NCBI GenBank assembly: GCA_020634035.1
Contig: JACKCM010000008.1
Span: 186,001 to 250,000, forward strand
Origin: Candidatus Obscuribacterales bacterium
Lineage (GTDB): Bacteria; Cyanobacteriota; Vampirovibrionia; Obscuribacterales; Obscuribacteraceae
Direction: 5' to 3'
DNA: 64,000 nucleotides
Position 1 is the stretch's first letter, and each line of letters starts with the position of its first letter. Position numbers and translations under genes: made by a program. The notes under the pieces were generated by a model, which had not been told where the DNA came from, made no database searches, and saw nothing but the letters and a program-made list of their open reading frames with translations. Below are positions 41,945 through 51,463 of the stretch, in pieces.

Positions 41945-42574
41945 TTGGTTGCCGTTGAACCACCCCCTCCTTCCGTGGCTCCTGATCCTCTTTTTCTTGT
42001 TGTTCCGAAGGGAGCGACCATAGTAAGACTTTATGACCCTTTGGCACATGGTGTCCACGCACTCTCTTTTCGTAGCTTTGGTCCAGTTAGCAGATTTGAT
42101 CATCATCGGGCGCCCTTTCCAGCAATAAGCAAAGATCCGGATAGGGGCATTGTATATGGTGCCGGCAAATTGTCTTCATGTTTGGTGGAGATATTTGGCG
42201 ATTCGAAAGTTGTCGAAACCGGAACCTGGGAAGTTGCTGCATTGACCACTACAAGACCGCTCAAGCTTTTAGACCTGCGTGGTCCCGGTGCAGTGCGAGC
42301 AGGCACGGTATCTGCTATTTCTAAAGAGAGCAGCCGTCGCTTCAGCCAGGAGTGGTCGCGGTTCTTTTATGACACCACTTTTGCTTACACTGCTGTAGAT
42401 GGGCTGGTTTTCTATAATGCTCATAATGACGAGGAAGCGTTCGCGTTTTATGAGCGAGCCTCCGACGCTTTTAAGTGTACCGCAGCGGATGTGCGACCAC
42501 TGCGGCATGATAGCCTGAGGGCAGCCGTTCGAGATATCGCAATCACCAACGGATTATTTGTACAGCCGTATTGA
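41945..42574 (+). CDS. RES-domain toxin
   Basis: RES toxins degrade NAD+ and arrest growth. The 209-residue product has family residues: the early arginine of GATIVRLYDP, the arginine-rich FRSFGPVSRFDHHRAPFP, a YGAGKLSSCLVEIFGD segment (Y-x-A/S...E), and the LLDLRG motif. Starting TTG 41945 lies 5 bases after the antitoxin stop with AGGAG just inside the antitoxin gene. The domain is full length, so the module looks intact. A tyrosine and glutamate usual for NAD binding appear present, but I cannot check the fold. Confidence 0.82.
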   Translation: MVAVEPPPPSVAPDPLFLVVPKGATIVRLYDPLAHGVHALSFRSFGPVSRFDHHRAPFPAISKDPDRGIVYGAGKLSSCLVEIFGDSKVVETGTWEVAALTTTRPLKLLDLRGPGAVRAGTVSAISKESSRRFSQEWSRFFYDTTFAYTAVDGLVFYNAHNDEEAFAFYERASDAFKCTAADVRPLRHDSLRAAVRDIAITNGLFVQPY

Positions 42575-42580
42575 TCCGTA

Positions 42581-43462
42581 TCACTGTTTCTCCAGGCTCT
42601 TCAAATGCGCTTCTCGTCTTTCTTTGAACTCTTTCGTCTTTGCCGCAGATTTTATTTCCCAATCTCTTTTGTTGTTCTTTAAATCAAGGGCACTTTCTAA
42701 CAGTTTCGCATATTTCGAGCCCAGTTTTTGATCCAGGCTGATGGCGCGATCTGCGTATTTGTAAAACAGAGAATCTATACCCTCTTCCTCTGAATCGCAG
42801 CGATATAGTTGTTCTGTCCCCGTGTTGTACAGATCTGCCTTTACGGGAAGGCTCACCTTATGATTGTCTACAAACTTATCTGCCAGTTGAAATGCATGAA
42901 GTGTGTCGGCGTCATAGAAGTTTTTGCGGAAGTTGAATCCTAACATCTCCAGGGACTTCACCAGAAAGTCCGGATTAGAAGCTGCGAGTTTGCCGGAGCT
43001 CACAGCTTCGTCGTACTCATTCCAGGCTTTTCTTCCTTCTTCTATGACAGCCAAACTAACTGCATATGTCAAATGAGCCATGCTGCTCTCGACGCTTCCC
43101 TTGCCGAATCGTGAATTTGTTGCCTCCAGGATCTCTATGCAAAGCTCGTTTTGAAGTTTTTCACGATCATCATTCGATTCAATTAAACTGTCTCTGAGAG
43201 CAGCCAGAAATTTCTGCCAGTCTTCGGCAGAAACAGACTGATCTCTCGTCAGGCTCATAACGCTCTTCTTTAGTTCTGCAGTACTCGCTTCATTGAGAGC
43301 TTCAGTTAGCTTCATTGCGGTGGTTTTATGCAGTGCGTCGGCTGACTTTGGAAGTGGAAGTTTCTTTTCGGCAGATGCAGGCTGGATCTGTTGTAGTGCC
43401 AGCGCACCTAGGGCCACTAGAGAAATGGCGATTCGTTTCAATGCAGGTTTTCTACTTTTCAT
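42581..43462 (-). CDS. Secreted helical protein, 293 residues
   Basis: Signal peptide (ALKRIAISLVALGALALQ..ASAEKK) followed by an all-helical, charged region of about 255 residues with TPR-like helix pairs, such as SADRAISLD near the end and YAVSLAVIEEGRKAWNEY. The start overlaps the stop of the serpin gene by 11 bases, so it is co-transcribed with it. No catalytic motif is seen. Function unknown. Confidence 0.72.
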   Translation of the reverse strand: MKSRKPALKRIAISLVALGALALQQIQPASAEKKLPLPKSADALHKTTAMKLTEALNEASTAELKKSVMSLTRDQSVSAEDWQKFLAALRDSLIESNDDREKLQNELCIEILEATNSRFGKGSVESSMAHLTYAVSLAVIEEGRKAWNEYDEAVSSGKLAASNPDFLVKSLEMLGFNFRKNFYDADTLHAFQLADKFVDNHKVSLPVKADLYNTGTEQLYRCDSEEEGIDSLFYKYADRAISLDQKLGSKYAKLLESALDLKNNKRDWEIKSAAKTKEFKERREAHLKSLEKQ

Positions 43463-45791
43463 GGTTCCGTTCCCTCTGGGCGTCCTCCCTCTCTTGTCGT
43501 TCGGATTCGGCCATGTCTCTTTGCTGTTCCGCTTTTTGTAATTTCACCCATCTCTGGTAAAACGGGAAGTACGAGTTGCAAGTCGACTTGCAACGGCTCA
43601 GAGTCTCAGAAAGAGTATTTGCTTCTTCATGCTGCCCCAGCGTCTTCAATACCTCTATTAGAGAAACCACATTCGGTACCGCAGATTCACTGTGCTTGTC
43701 TTCTATAAGATTAAGAATAGAAAGCTCCAGCAACGGAGCGGCTTTCTCTTGTCTTTTTGTCTCGATATAGATCTGCGCCAGCTTTGATTGTTTGGGTCCC
43801 AGTGTGTCGAATGAATTGTACGAGATATCTGGTTGAAAACTAGGTTCCCATTTAAGAAAGGCTTTGTCGTCAGCTTGCAGCTCTTGCATCGCACGGGTGT
43901 CTTTCTCGAGGACTTCGAGGTCGTGTTTGTAGCGGGTCAAGAATTGCTTAAAATCAATGCTATTGGTGCTATCAGGAATCCCGATAGTTGTGGGTTCGCG
44001 CCGCCATGCCCCGTAGTGTCTCTCTTTCCAATTCGCGTTTTCTTGTATCAAAGATTTTAGTAGCGACTCTCTTGCTAAAGTCACTCTTGTTCTATCCTGG
44101 TTCAATGCTCGAAGGTGTTTATCGCAGTCATCCAGCATGTTCTCCCAGTGACAGGATGAACTTAACAAGCTAAAATCGCCAGAATATTCTTGCAGTTCGC
44201 TGAAAAACAAATCAACAATCTTATTGATGATTTGAATTATTGCCGACTTGTCGCCCAGCTTTAACTCGATATCCAGGTGCTTATATAGATTACCCGCTAG
44301 TGGATCACAGTTATTAGATTTAACGTAGGGGTTCTTTCCGAGGGCTATGACTTTGTCAGAATACTCCTTGGCTTTTTTAAAGTCGCTTCGAGAAAAAGAA
44401 TAGTCGCGCGCTTGCATAAGCAAGTATTCAAATCTCAGAAATGAATTGTCATCGGGTTTTTTCGCAAATAATTTCTCTAGTTCCTCAACCTTTTGGGTAA
44501 GCTCTGCTTCTGCTTTTTGCGCCGAGCCCGTGTCTCTTTCGGGGTTGCGGATGACCCCCATAAGCAATATTGCTCCGCTCTGGTCATCTCTGAGGATGAC
44601 AATGAATGGTCTGTTGACGACCATTTTAAACGGAGTTGAGCTTCCTCCTCCGAGAGTAACTATGGCTTGGGTAAAAACCGATGCCTCTGTCCCCCGTTCA
44701 TTTAGAATTAGCTTCAACTTTTGAGTCATTTGGCCTATACGGGCTCCAGTGGTGCCGACCATTCCACTGAAGTCCGCTTCGGGTAAGAACGCCGTCCGGA
44801 CGCCCAACCTTTGAAGCGTTTCGGTGAGCGATGAATCAACAGTGATGGCAAAACTTGGAAGCGCCAGGGAGCCATCTCTGCTCTGCATTGAACCAATTTG
44901 ATTGGCGAGTTTCTCCGCCGTCAGTTCGCTCAGTATTTTCTCTGGTTGCTCTCCTTCTTTTGGCAAAATTATGTACATCGAAAAAGGCGACGGTAACAGA
45001 TCTGACTGTGTCTTGTAGGGAAGCTTGATCATCTGGTTCTCATCTGGCTCTCCGTACAATACGTGAACGTGGAAGCTTTTATGCATCATGTCGACCGGCA
45101 TCGATGCGCCTTCACCTTTGATGAAATCTTCAGTCTTTGTGAGATTCGGTTCAAACTGATCAAACCAGAGACCCTTGAAGTAAAGGACATTGATGATGCC
45201 AATATCTGATGGATTAATGTCTTCTGGTTTAAGAACAATGTTGTTGTGTGTCCTTGCTTTGACCCATTCTATGATTTGTGTGCTCAGGCTATTTGCGTCG
45301 CTTGCCGTCTGCATGGTTCCGTCAAAGTCGATGCGGAATTTCTTTTTGAATGCTGCGTCAAAGGGGGCATTGGAGGGTGCATAGATGGAGCTGGCGAAGG
45401 ACAAATCAATCTCAGGTACTGGCCGGGTGATGTAGCGGTAGATTTTAGAGCACTCTGTTGCCGAGAAAGAGTCCTTCGATGACAGCGCCTGTAGTAGCTC
45501 ATCTTTGGTGCTTCCTTTTGCGCCACTTGCAAGTACTGCGGTGCAGGCTGCAATACCTATGGGAGAGATGACCACATTTTCGTCCTTCTTGCTCTCTTTC
45601 AGAAGGTCTTTCATAAGCCGCATTGAAAAATTGTTCAGTTGAGTTGCGGCGTTCTTTACCTCATCTGGGCAATTTTGGATAGTTGGAGCTTTCTCGGCGT
45701 TCGCTCTCACCGGTAGCTGATATCCATGCAGAAGCGTTAGCGATAATGTGAGCGCCGCTAAGATAGATTGTCGTTTGATTCGGTAGGACAA
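43452..45791 (-). CDS. Serpin fused to a TPR-like C-terminal domain
   Basis: 779 residues. After a signal peptide (ILAALTLSLTLLHGYQLPVRA) comes a serpin domain at about 40-425, with the early NVVISPIGIAACTAVLASGA, the NVLYFKGLW motif (serpin NAIYFKG), and the reactive loop region LNERGTEASVFTQAIV followed by NRPFIVILRD. The hinge has E-R-G-T-E-A, close to inhibitory serpins (E-x-G-T-E-A), so protease inhibition is possible. Residues about 430-779 are helical and TPR-like, ending in a highly charged tail. A secreted bacterial serpin with such a tail is unusual. It overlaps the next gene and follows a membrane-anchored TPR-like gene in the same direction. Confidence 0.88.
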   Translation of the reverse strand: MSYRIKRQSILAALTLSLTLLHGYQLPVRANAEKAPTIQNCPDEVKNAATQLNNFSMRLMKDLLKESKKDENVVISPIGIAACTAVLASGAKGSTKDELLQALSSKDSFSATECSKIYRYITRPVPEIDLSFASSIYAPSNAPFDAAFKKKFRIDFDGTMQTASDANSLSTQIIEWVKARTHNNIVLKPEDINPSDIGIINVLYFKGLWFDQFEPNLTKTEDFIKGEGASMPVDMMHKSFHVHVLYGEPDENQMIKLPYKTQSDLLPSPFSMYIILPKEGEQPEKILSELTAEKLANQIGSMQSRDGSLALPSFAITVDSSLTETLQRLGVRTAFLPEADFSGMVGTTGARIGQMTQKLKLILNERGTEASVFTQAIVTLGGGSSTPFKMVVNRPFIVILRDDQSGAILLMGVIRNPERDTGSAQKAEAELTQKVEELEKLFAKKPDDNSFLRFEYLLMQARDYSFSRSDFKKAKEYSDKVIALGKNPYVKSNNCDPLAGNLYKHLDIELKLGDKSAIIQIINKIVDLFFSELQEYSGDFSLLSSSCHWENMLDDCDKHLRALNQDRTRVTLARESLLKSLIQENANWKERHYGAWRREPTTIGIPDSTNSIDFKQFLTRYKHDLEVLEKDTRAMQELQADDKAFLKWEPSFQPDISYNSFDTLGPKQSKLAQIYIETKRQEKAAPLLELSILNLIEDKHSESAVPNVVSLIEVLKTLGQHEEANTLSETLSRCKSTCNSYFPFYQRWVKLQKAEQQRDMAESERQEREDAQRERNHEK

Positions 45792-45842
45792 AGTTTTGAT
45801 TCCTCTATCAAGATGCCTGGTGCTAAATATGATACCGAGTGA

Positions 45843-46739
45843 TTACCCGAGTCTCTGTCTAAATACTAGGTTGAACGGATGTACGTCCGGGTGAAGCGTA
45901 TTCTTTTGAAATTCGTTCATAAAATCCTCTATCGTACAGCCTTTAGCCAGTGCGATATCCAGTTGTTCAGTGTGGTTTTTATCGTCTTTGAGTAAGAAGA
46001 ATATCTCAGCTTTGTACATTGCTTTCCACTTATCTGGCTTCATGTCTGCCTGCGCCAATGCCAGATGTAAATCCTTATCCGCTTCGGCTCTATATTTGCT
46101 TTCCGTATTTGCTCGAATCTCCTCGGAAACATGCCAGGGAGAAATATAATATGCTTGATTTAAGGAGTTCATTGCTCTGAGAATCAGCAGATCACAGAGA
46201 TTGTTGTCGCTCAATTCAATGGCTTTGGTAAGCTCTTCTTCACAGTTTGTGAATTCTGCTCCTCCAGGTTTCCCCGCGACGGCTATCTGAAGTTTCATAA
46301 AATACAGCGCTTTGGCTGAATGCGCCCTGGAATTTTTAGGGTCGAGTTTTAATGCCAAATCGATATCCAACAATCTGGTAGGGAGGTCTTTCCAAATTCC
46401 GGAAGTAAGTCTAGCTACGCCCCTTTCTGCCAGCAGATTTGATTTCTGTTGTAACTCTGCTTTGGATAGAGCATTTTGAATCTCATCTAGTCGCTCTTTT
46501 TCTCTTTCGTTCGCCCAAGTAGTATCAAAAGGAATCGCCTCAACCACCCTGACTGCGTCGCTCAACCGATTGTGTTCCAGGTAAAACTTTACTTTGTCCC
46601 TGTCCGGCAAAAAGAAAACAGCCAATTCTGAAGCGTTCAACAGATAAATCGCAAGCAACACGCCCGCAAACAATCCAATATGCCAGAACCTATTGCTTTT
46701 GACCGACGTAATCAATTCAAGTAGCGTCCTTGATAGCAA
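45843..46739 (-). CDS. Membrane-anchored TPR-like protein, 298 residues
   Basis: One N-terminal transmembrane helix (HIGLFAGVLLAIYLLNASEL, about 20-39) and then helix pairs of TPR type: NRLSDAVRVVEAIP, SALAKGC-like segments and LDIDLALKLDPKNSRAHSAK. It is 51 bases upstream of the serpin gene on the same strand. Together the three genes look like one envelope-located set. No enzymatic motif. Confidence 0.72.
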   Translation of the reverse strand: MLSRTLLELITSVKSNRFWHIGLFAGVLLAIYLLNASELAVFFLPDRDKVKFYLEHNRLSDAVRVVEAIPFDTTWANEREKERLDEIQNALSKAELQQKSNLLAERGVARLTSGIWKDLPTRLLDIDLALKLDPKNSRAHSAKALYFMKLQIAVAGKPGGAEFTNCEEELTKAIELSDNNLCDLLILRAMNSLNQAYYISPWHVSEEIRANTESKYRAEADKDLHLALAQADMKPDKWKAMYKAEIFFLLKDDKNHTEQLDIALAKGCTIEDFMNEFQKNTLHPDVHPFNLVFRQRLG

Positions 46740-46879
46740 GAATGACTCTATTCTATTTCATCTTCAGATAAACTGCTGCCGAATCGACCTGGAGCTAGTC
46801 CTTTTGCCTGGGGCTGATTGCTGGAGATACACCTTCCTCTATTTCTACTATTAGTAACTCGGGGTGATAAAGTGGTCCT

Positions 46880-47401
46880 ATGACTAGAACTGCGATTTTT
46901 TGTATGATTGTTTTCTTGTTTGCTGGAATGTTTGTTTGTTCTAAGGTCAGTGATCCTAAGAAGAAAGCGCTTCCTGCAATCCGGCTATCTCCGCCGGATA
47001 GGGTTGTATTGGTTGTCCAAGATATTGCCGAAGGTTCACCAGTCCTGGCCAAGTCCCTTGAAGAAAGGCACCTGGCACTGGAGGATATTCCGTATGCTGC
47101 TGTTTGTGAAATTGAAGCGGCTGTTGGAAAGAAGGCGAGGTACGCTATCAGTGCAGGTCAGGTGCTGAGTATTTACGATCTCGATCCTGGACCGACACCT
47201 CCCCGTCTTGTTTCTGTTATGGCGACAAAGAATATCCCCAAAGGCTCAACCATTAGAAGTGGCGATTTGGAAGAATTCGAATTCCCGGCACTTGTTGGCT
47301 CGAGTGCAGGATATCTGCCAGCTCAAAAAGTTGTAGGTAAGAAAGCAAAATATGAAATCCCCAAAGGTGCAATACTATCGGTCAACAGTTTCGAGCCTTA
47401 G
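46880..47401 (+). CDS. Tandem SAF-domain protein (copy 1)
   Basis: 173 residues. A signal or anchor helix (IFCMIVFLFAGMFVC) is followed by two SAF-like beta-clip units, at about 40-100 and 108-170. Each has the pattern (V/A)..(D/K)I..GS.(V/I)...(D/S)LE and ends with VGKKA(R/K)Y.I..G..LS, for example VGKKAKYEIPKGAILS. SAF domains occur in FlgA, CpaB and sialic acid synthase. Here two copies are fused and the gene is followed after 6 bases by a paralog. Role unknown; a pilus or envelope assembly function like CpaB is possible. Confidence 0.8.
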   Translation: MTRTAIFCMIVFLFAGMFVCSKVSDPKKKALPAIRLSPPDRVVLVVQDIAEGSPVLAKSLEERHLALEDIPYAAVCEIEAAVGKKARYAISAGQVLSIYDLDPGPTPPRLVSVMATKNIPKGSTIRSGDLEEFEFPALVGSSAGYLPAQKVVGKKAKYEIPKGAILSVNSFEP

Positions 47402-47407
47402 AGAACC

Positions 47408-47941
47408 ATGACAAAGTTTTCCATCATATGCTCAGTTGTACTTTTCATCGTAGGTCTTAGCTTCTGCTTTTGGAAGTTGAACTCGCAAGATGCAAAATAT
47501 GATACTAAACGGGATATGGCTCACGGTTCACCAGAGACAGGCACTCTTGTTTACGCTGCTCGAAATGTCGCAGCCGGCGAAATAATAGTCAGAGAAGATC
47601 TGCAAGAAAAACAAGTGCCTCAAGAAAAAATCCCTGGCTCCGCACTCGGAAATGGCGCTTCTGCAATCGGTCTCAAGTTGAAATATGGTATTACCAAAGG
47701 TGAACCTGTTTCTATGTTTGATTTTGAAAAGCCACCGTGGGACGTTCCTGTGCCAGTAGTTTATACCGTCAGAGATATCGCTGACGGGCAGATAGTTCAG
47801 CCAGAAGACGTTGAAGTAGTAATCGTCGGTGCTCACCTGGCGCCGAGGAATAATTTAGAGTCGACGGAATCGATAGTTGGACGAAAAGCAAAATCTAAAA
47901 TTTCCCAGAGAACAGCGGTCACGTTAGAGGATTTTGAGTGA
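47408..47941 (+). CDS. Tandem SAF-domain protein (copy 2)
   Basis: 177-residue paralog of the preceding gene with the same layout: N-terminal helix (ICSVVLFIVGLSFCFW), then two SAF-like units with YAARNVAAGEIIVREDLQEK and YTVRDIADGQIVQPEDVEVV. The second unit ends VGRKAKSKISQRTAVTLEDF. Divergence between the two copies is high, so the duplication is old. No CpaB-type partner genes (cpaC, cpaF) lie nearby. Confidence 0.8.
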   Translation: MTKFSIICSVVLFIVGLSFCFWKLNSQDAKYDTKRDMAHGSPETGTLVYAARNVAAGEIIVREDLQEKQVPQEKIPGSALGNGASAIGLKLKYGITKGEPVSMFDFEKPPWDVPVPVVYTVRDIADGQIVQPEDVEVVIVGAHLAPRNNLESTESIVGRKAKSKISQRTAVTLEDFE

Positions 47942-48060
47942 TCAATGAGAACAGTAGAATGTAGAAACTAAAATTAGTGGTTCAATTTCCGGATTGCCCT
48001 GGTATCTGTAAAAGCGAGCAGGCATCATACTATGCGATCCTCCTGCTCAGCCAGGCTTTT

Positions 48061-49878
48061 TTACTCACCTCCCACGCTGACCATGTCGCCTGCACCGACC
48101 TGGTATTGCTTCCACATCCGTGCCAGGGCGCCATCGCTTTTCAGTAGGCTGTAGAAGTCACCGGCCTCTACAATTCTGCCACCATCGAGGACATAGATCT
48201 GGTCGAAGAGATCCAACAAGTGCAGCTTGTGAATCGATGAAACCAGGCATTTGTCGCGGAATCTATTCAGAACGCCTGTATAGATAAGGCGCTCGTTATA
48301 GGTGTCGACGCTGCTGGTTGGTTCATCTAACAAAACCAGCTCTGAATCACGCGCGAAGAACAATCCGCGCGCTAGAGCCAGCCGCTGCTTTTCGCCACCA
48401 CTCAAGTTGACACCCTTCTCGGCGATGTTGGTAGCAACTCCCCGGGACAGTCTTGCCAGCACCGGCGCGAAGCGCGCCAGTTCGATGGCTTCAGGCATGG
48501 CCGTTTCGTGCGCTTCAAGACCGAAGGTGACGTTGCGTTCCACGGTGTCGTTGAACAGCTGCGGATCCTGGGGAAGCAATGTGGTGGCTCCCGCCAGGTG
48601 CTTGAGACCTTTAGGCAAACGCACACCATCGCAGCGAACTTCAACGCTGTCCGGGTCTTGCAGTCCACGCAGCAAGGACATAAGAGTACTCTTGCCGCTG
48701 CCGCTCTCGCCCACAAGGGCAACGCTCTTGCCTTTGCTCAACTCTATATTGATGTCGCGCAGATGCATTTTGCCATATTCGGCGTCTTCGTAAGCGAAGT
48801 TCAGATCGTTTATGGCGAGCGTCTTCCAGGCGGTGGGCAGGCTGTGGTGGCTATCCGCACTCGAAGACTCAACTAAAGCCGAAGCGGCACAGACAATGGT
48901 GTCCGCGCTTTTTACATCGGTCGCCTGTCTTACTACTCTGCCATAGAGCAGGGCGAAATCAGAGAAAGATTCGCCGATGCGACGCAGATATTCGAATAAG
49001 GCAACGAAGGTCCCTGCCATTAGCTGTTGTCCACTCGACAGAGTAGAGAAGGTGTAATAGCCAAGAACCATCACCGTCATGGTGGCAATCAGCATAGTGC
49101 TGATGAACCATTTGGTTTCGTTCATGCGAACCGCTTTCTTAATCAACTCGAGCTGAGAGGCGATGCGTCGCGCCACCTCTTCGGTGGTGCGTTCTTCTAA
49201 GCGCAGCATGATGACGCTCTCGACGTTGGTGATATAGTCGTGAACGGCAGAAGCGACGTGGTTCTCGCACTTGTTGAGGGTTTTATACATCTTGGATAGA
49301 TAGATATAAAACCAGATTTCCATAATCGCGGCTATGGTCGTGATTGTAAGCGCGGCAAAGCCGGCCTCCGGCAGAAAGCAGCACAGCATAACCTGGGCGC
49401 CTATCAATCGGAACACCATATACGATACCTGGAAGCCGTCTTCAAAATATAGACCCAGTGAGTTCGCTGCGCGATTTATTTTATCGATGCTCTCACCAGA
49501 GTGGTGCTGCCGGTGCCAGGGCAGAGGCAGAGAAGTCACCATTCTAAATAGAGCGGTTCTATAGTTGAGCTTTATTTTGAATCCGAGAAACATCTCCAGA
49601 TAACGGGCTGGCCCGTGGAACACCCAGAATGTGAATTGCAGAAAGAAATAAATCGCCAGGGTGTAGAAGATCTCCTGCATCAAGGCAGGCGCTGCCTTGG
49701 TCTGCAGCTGCACAGTGTTTAATAGCTTCCCAATTATATAGGGCTCCGCCAGTAGTGCGGCCTGGGCGCAGGCGTGCATGATGTAGCATACGATCAGGAT
49801 CCATCGTAAGTCACCGGCATACTGCCAGCCGCGAGATATGAGAAATCCGAAGGGATTTCTTTGCATAAACGAGTTCAT
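48061..49878 (-). CDS. ABC transporter, fused permease/ATPase (type I exporter-like)
   Basis: 605 residues. The N-terminal about 320 residues have six helices of an exporter membrane domain. The ATPase domain has Walker A GESGSGKST (about 388-396), signature LSGGEKQRLALARG (about 488-501), Walker B ELVLLDEPTSSVD (about 515-527), and a switch histidine region ending SSIHKLHLL. Domain order matches MsbA-like exporters; it probably works as a homodimer. The start ATG follows GGAGACAG at 9 bases. The substrate cannot be deduced. GC content seems higher than in the adjacent SAF genes. Confidence 0.93.
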   Translation of the reverse strand: MNSFMQRNPFGFLISRGWQYAGDLRWILIVCYIMHACAQAALLAEPYIIGKLLNTVQLQTKAAPALMQEIFYTLAIYFFLQFTFWVFHGPARYLEMFLGFKIKLNYRTALFRMVTSLPLPWHRQHHSGESIDKINRAANSLGLYFEDGFQVSYMVFRLIGAQVMLCCFLPEAGFAALTITTIAAIMEIWFYIYLSKMYKTLNKCENHVASAVHDYITNVESVIMLRLEERTTEEVARRIASQLELIKKAVRMNETKWFISTMLIATMTVMVLGYYTFSTLSSGQQLMAGTFVALFEYLRRIGESFSDFALLYGRVVRQATDVKSADTIVCAASALVESSSADSHHSLPTAWKTLAINDLNFAYEDAEYGKMHLRDINIELSKGKSVALVGESGSGKSTLMSLLRGLQDPDSVEVRCDGVRLPKGLKHLAGATTLLPQDPQLFNDTVERNVTFGLEAHETAMPEAIELARFAPVLARLSRGVATNIAEKGVNLSGGEKQRLALARGLFFARDSELVLLDEPTSSVDTYNERLIYTGVLNRFRDKCLVSSIHKLHLLDLFDQIYVLDGGRIVEAGDFYSLLKSDGALARMWKQYQVGAGDMVSVGGE

Positions 49879-50402
49879 CGAACTGTCTCCGAAAAGACAA
49901 GTCTTGAGGCTTTTTCAAATTCGATTTCGATTAGCTTCGATTCGACACGCAAAAGACGCAATGGACCGCTGAAAGTATTCAGATTCAACTGCGTTGCCGG
50001 TGCCGAAACCGAACTCAATCTCGAACTAAGCTTGCGACTTGCCGAGCTGGTTACGAGCACAAACAGATGAAGGTCCTGGTTTGCAAAAGTTGTTGCGTTT
50101 GCGTAGGTTCGTGCAGAGAGAGCTACAACCTGTGGCCATCTATATGAAGTCGATTCGTATGACGGTCGAAGATGGCTACTGCGCCAGGCCTTTTAATTGA
50201 AAGCGATCCAGGTCATTGGTTGTCTCCTGCTCAAAATGATAAGTGGTTCTTGAGAGATAAATCAAACCATAAGGCACCACCACATCCTTGTCAAGCAATT
50301 GTGCAGTGATCTTGCAGTGATTATTCTCTAATACCCTTAAAGACCCCGACGGACCCAGTAAACTGAGTCCGCCCCTTTGTCAGAAAAGCTTTTCGAGATC
50401 AA
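49879..50402. other. 524-base intergenic region
   Basis: Between the ABC exporter start and the 82-residue minus-strand gene. Short frames on both strands (61-69 codons at 49861-50070) do not look like protein. Near 49915-49945 the bases ttcgat recur several times (TTCGATTTCGATTAGCTTCG), a local low-complexity run. The only clear element is the hairpin at 50350-50371. Confidence 0.5.
50350..50371. terminator. Hairpin downstream of the 82-residue gene
   Basis: CGGAC-C-CAGT-AA-ACTG-A-GTCCG, one mismatch in an otherwise perfect stem with a very short loop. It lies just past the stop of the minus-strand gene at 50403. A T tract is not clear, so terminator is tentative. Confidence 0.35.
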
Positions 50403-50651
50403 TTATTTGTGGCTGGTGGGCTCGACCGGCTCGTAGAACAGGTCTTCGGCCCACTGTCTTATCTTTGGGAAGTTTAGTTTGAAAGACTCGACACATTTGC
50501 AGAAGAAGCCCTGGTTGTGAGAGCCCGATGCATTCGGAGGATTGACGCATGATTGCTGCATGCTTCTCATCTCGGCGACATTCAGCGCTTGAAGAGACTT
50601 CAGGCTGTAATATCTACCGAACTGGGAAGTAACTTTTGATCTGTGCGACAT
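50403..50651 (-). CDS. Small hypothetical protein, 82 residues
   Basis: Soluble, basic and cysteine-containing frame starting MSHRSKVTSQ with several tyrosines and a C-terminal WAEDLFYEPVEP. It has no recognisable family. It follows a hairpin and stands alone between the intergenic region and the response-regulator gene. Coding is likely but not certain. Confidence 0.45.
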   Translation of the reverse strand: MSHRSKVTSQFGRYYSLKSLQALNVAEMRSMQQSCVNPPNASGSHNQGFFCKCVESFKLNFPKIRQWAEDLFYEPVEPTSHK

Positions 50652-50785
50652 TTGCAGGGGACCTCGGACTTCAGCTTGCGAGTTTGATCTCGATGCTCCT
50701 ATCCTAGAAGAGGTTTGTGACAGATTTGTGGAATTTCTAAGTCCGCGCCAAAAAATTTCGCCGAGTCTGATTTTTATTGAGTCTT

Positions 50786-51463
50786 TTACTCCGGACCGAC
50801 CAGTTTATAGCCCACTCCATGCACCGTGCCGACCATGGAAGGCTTTCCCTGTTCATCGATTTTTTTGCGCAATCTTTTTATATAGGTTCGGATTGTTTCG
50901 GGCGACGCCTCGGAGTCCGAGGACCAGACTCTATCTAATAGAGCGTCGGCGCTGAAGACCTGGTTCGGATGACGCATGAAAAATGCCAGAAGGGCGAACT
51001 CTTTTGGCAACAGCTCCACCACTTCTCCATCCCGGGTCACTTCGTGGGATGTCGTATCGAGGGTAATCGGCCCTACTTTTAATACATTGCCGGCGAAGGG
51101 GGTCGGTCGCCGCAACAGGGCGCGGATTCTTGCCGAAAGCTCTTTTAGTTCGAACGGTTTGGTCAGATAGTCATCGGCGCCGGCATCGAGACCGGTCTCC
51201 TTTTCGTCCACATCTTTCTTTGCCGTCAACATTAATATGGGAGAGCGCCCGCCTTTGCTGCGGTAGTGTCTGCAAACATCGACACCGCTTATGCCTGGCA
51301 GGACCCAGTCCAAAATAAGCACATCAAAAGGATAGACCCGGATGATATCCAGGGCTTCCTCTCCCGAAGAGGCAACCTCCACCACGTGGTGTTCGCGGGC
51401 TAGCCATTCGCTGACCAGCTCGGAAATATCTGTCTCGTCTTCTACTAAAAGGATCTTGGCCAT
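50786..51463 (-). CDS. OmpR-family response regulator (orphan)
   Basis: From the ATG at 51463 the product has 225 residues; the frame is open to 51577 but those residues are not part of the fold. Receiver domain 1-120 has E8, D9, phosphoacceptor D52, T80 and K102. The C-terminal winged helix has LLPKEFALLAFFMRHPNQVF and RTYIKRLRKKIDE, with VGTVHGVGYKLV at the end. No histidine kinase gene is adjacent, so its partner is elsewhere. A weak ribosome site precedes the start. Targets unknown. Confidence 0.95.
   Translation of the reverse strand: MAKILLVEDETDISELVSEWLAREHHVVEVASSGEEALDIIRVYPFDVLILDWVLPGISGVDVCRHYRSKGGRSPILMLTAKKDVDEKETGLDAGADDYLTKPFELKELSARIRALLRRPTPFAGNVLKVGPITLDTTSHEVTRDGEVVELLPKEFALLAFFMRHPNQVFSADALLDRVWSSDSEASPETIRTYIKRLRKKIDEQGKPSMVGTVHGVGYKLVGPE

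Noticed and set aside
49861..50070. 69-codon plus-strand frame before the intergenic region
   Set aside because: Overlaps the start of the ABC gene, uses a low-complexity ttcgat-rich stretch, and shows no protein features.
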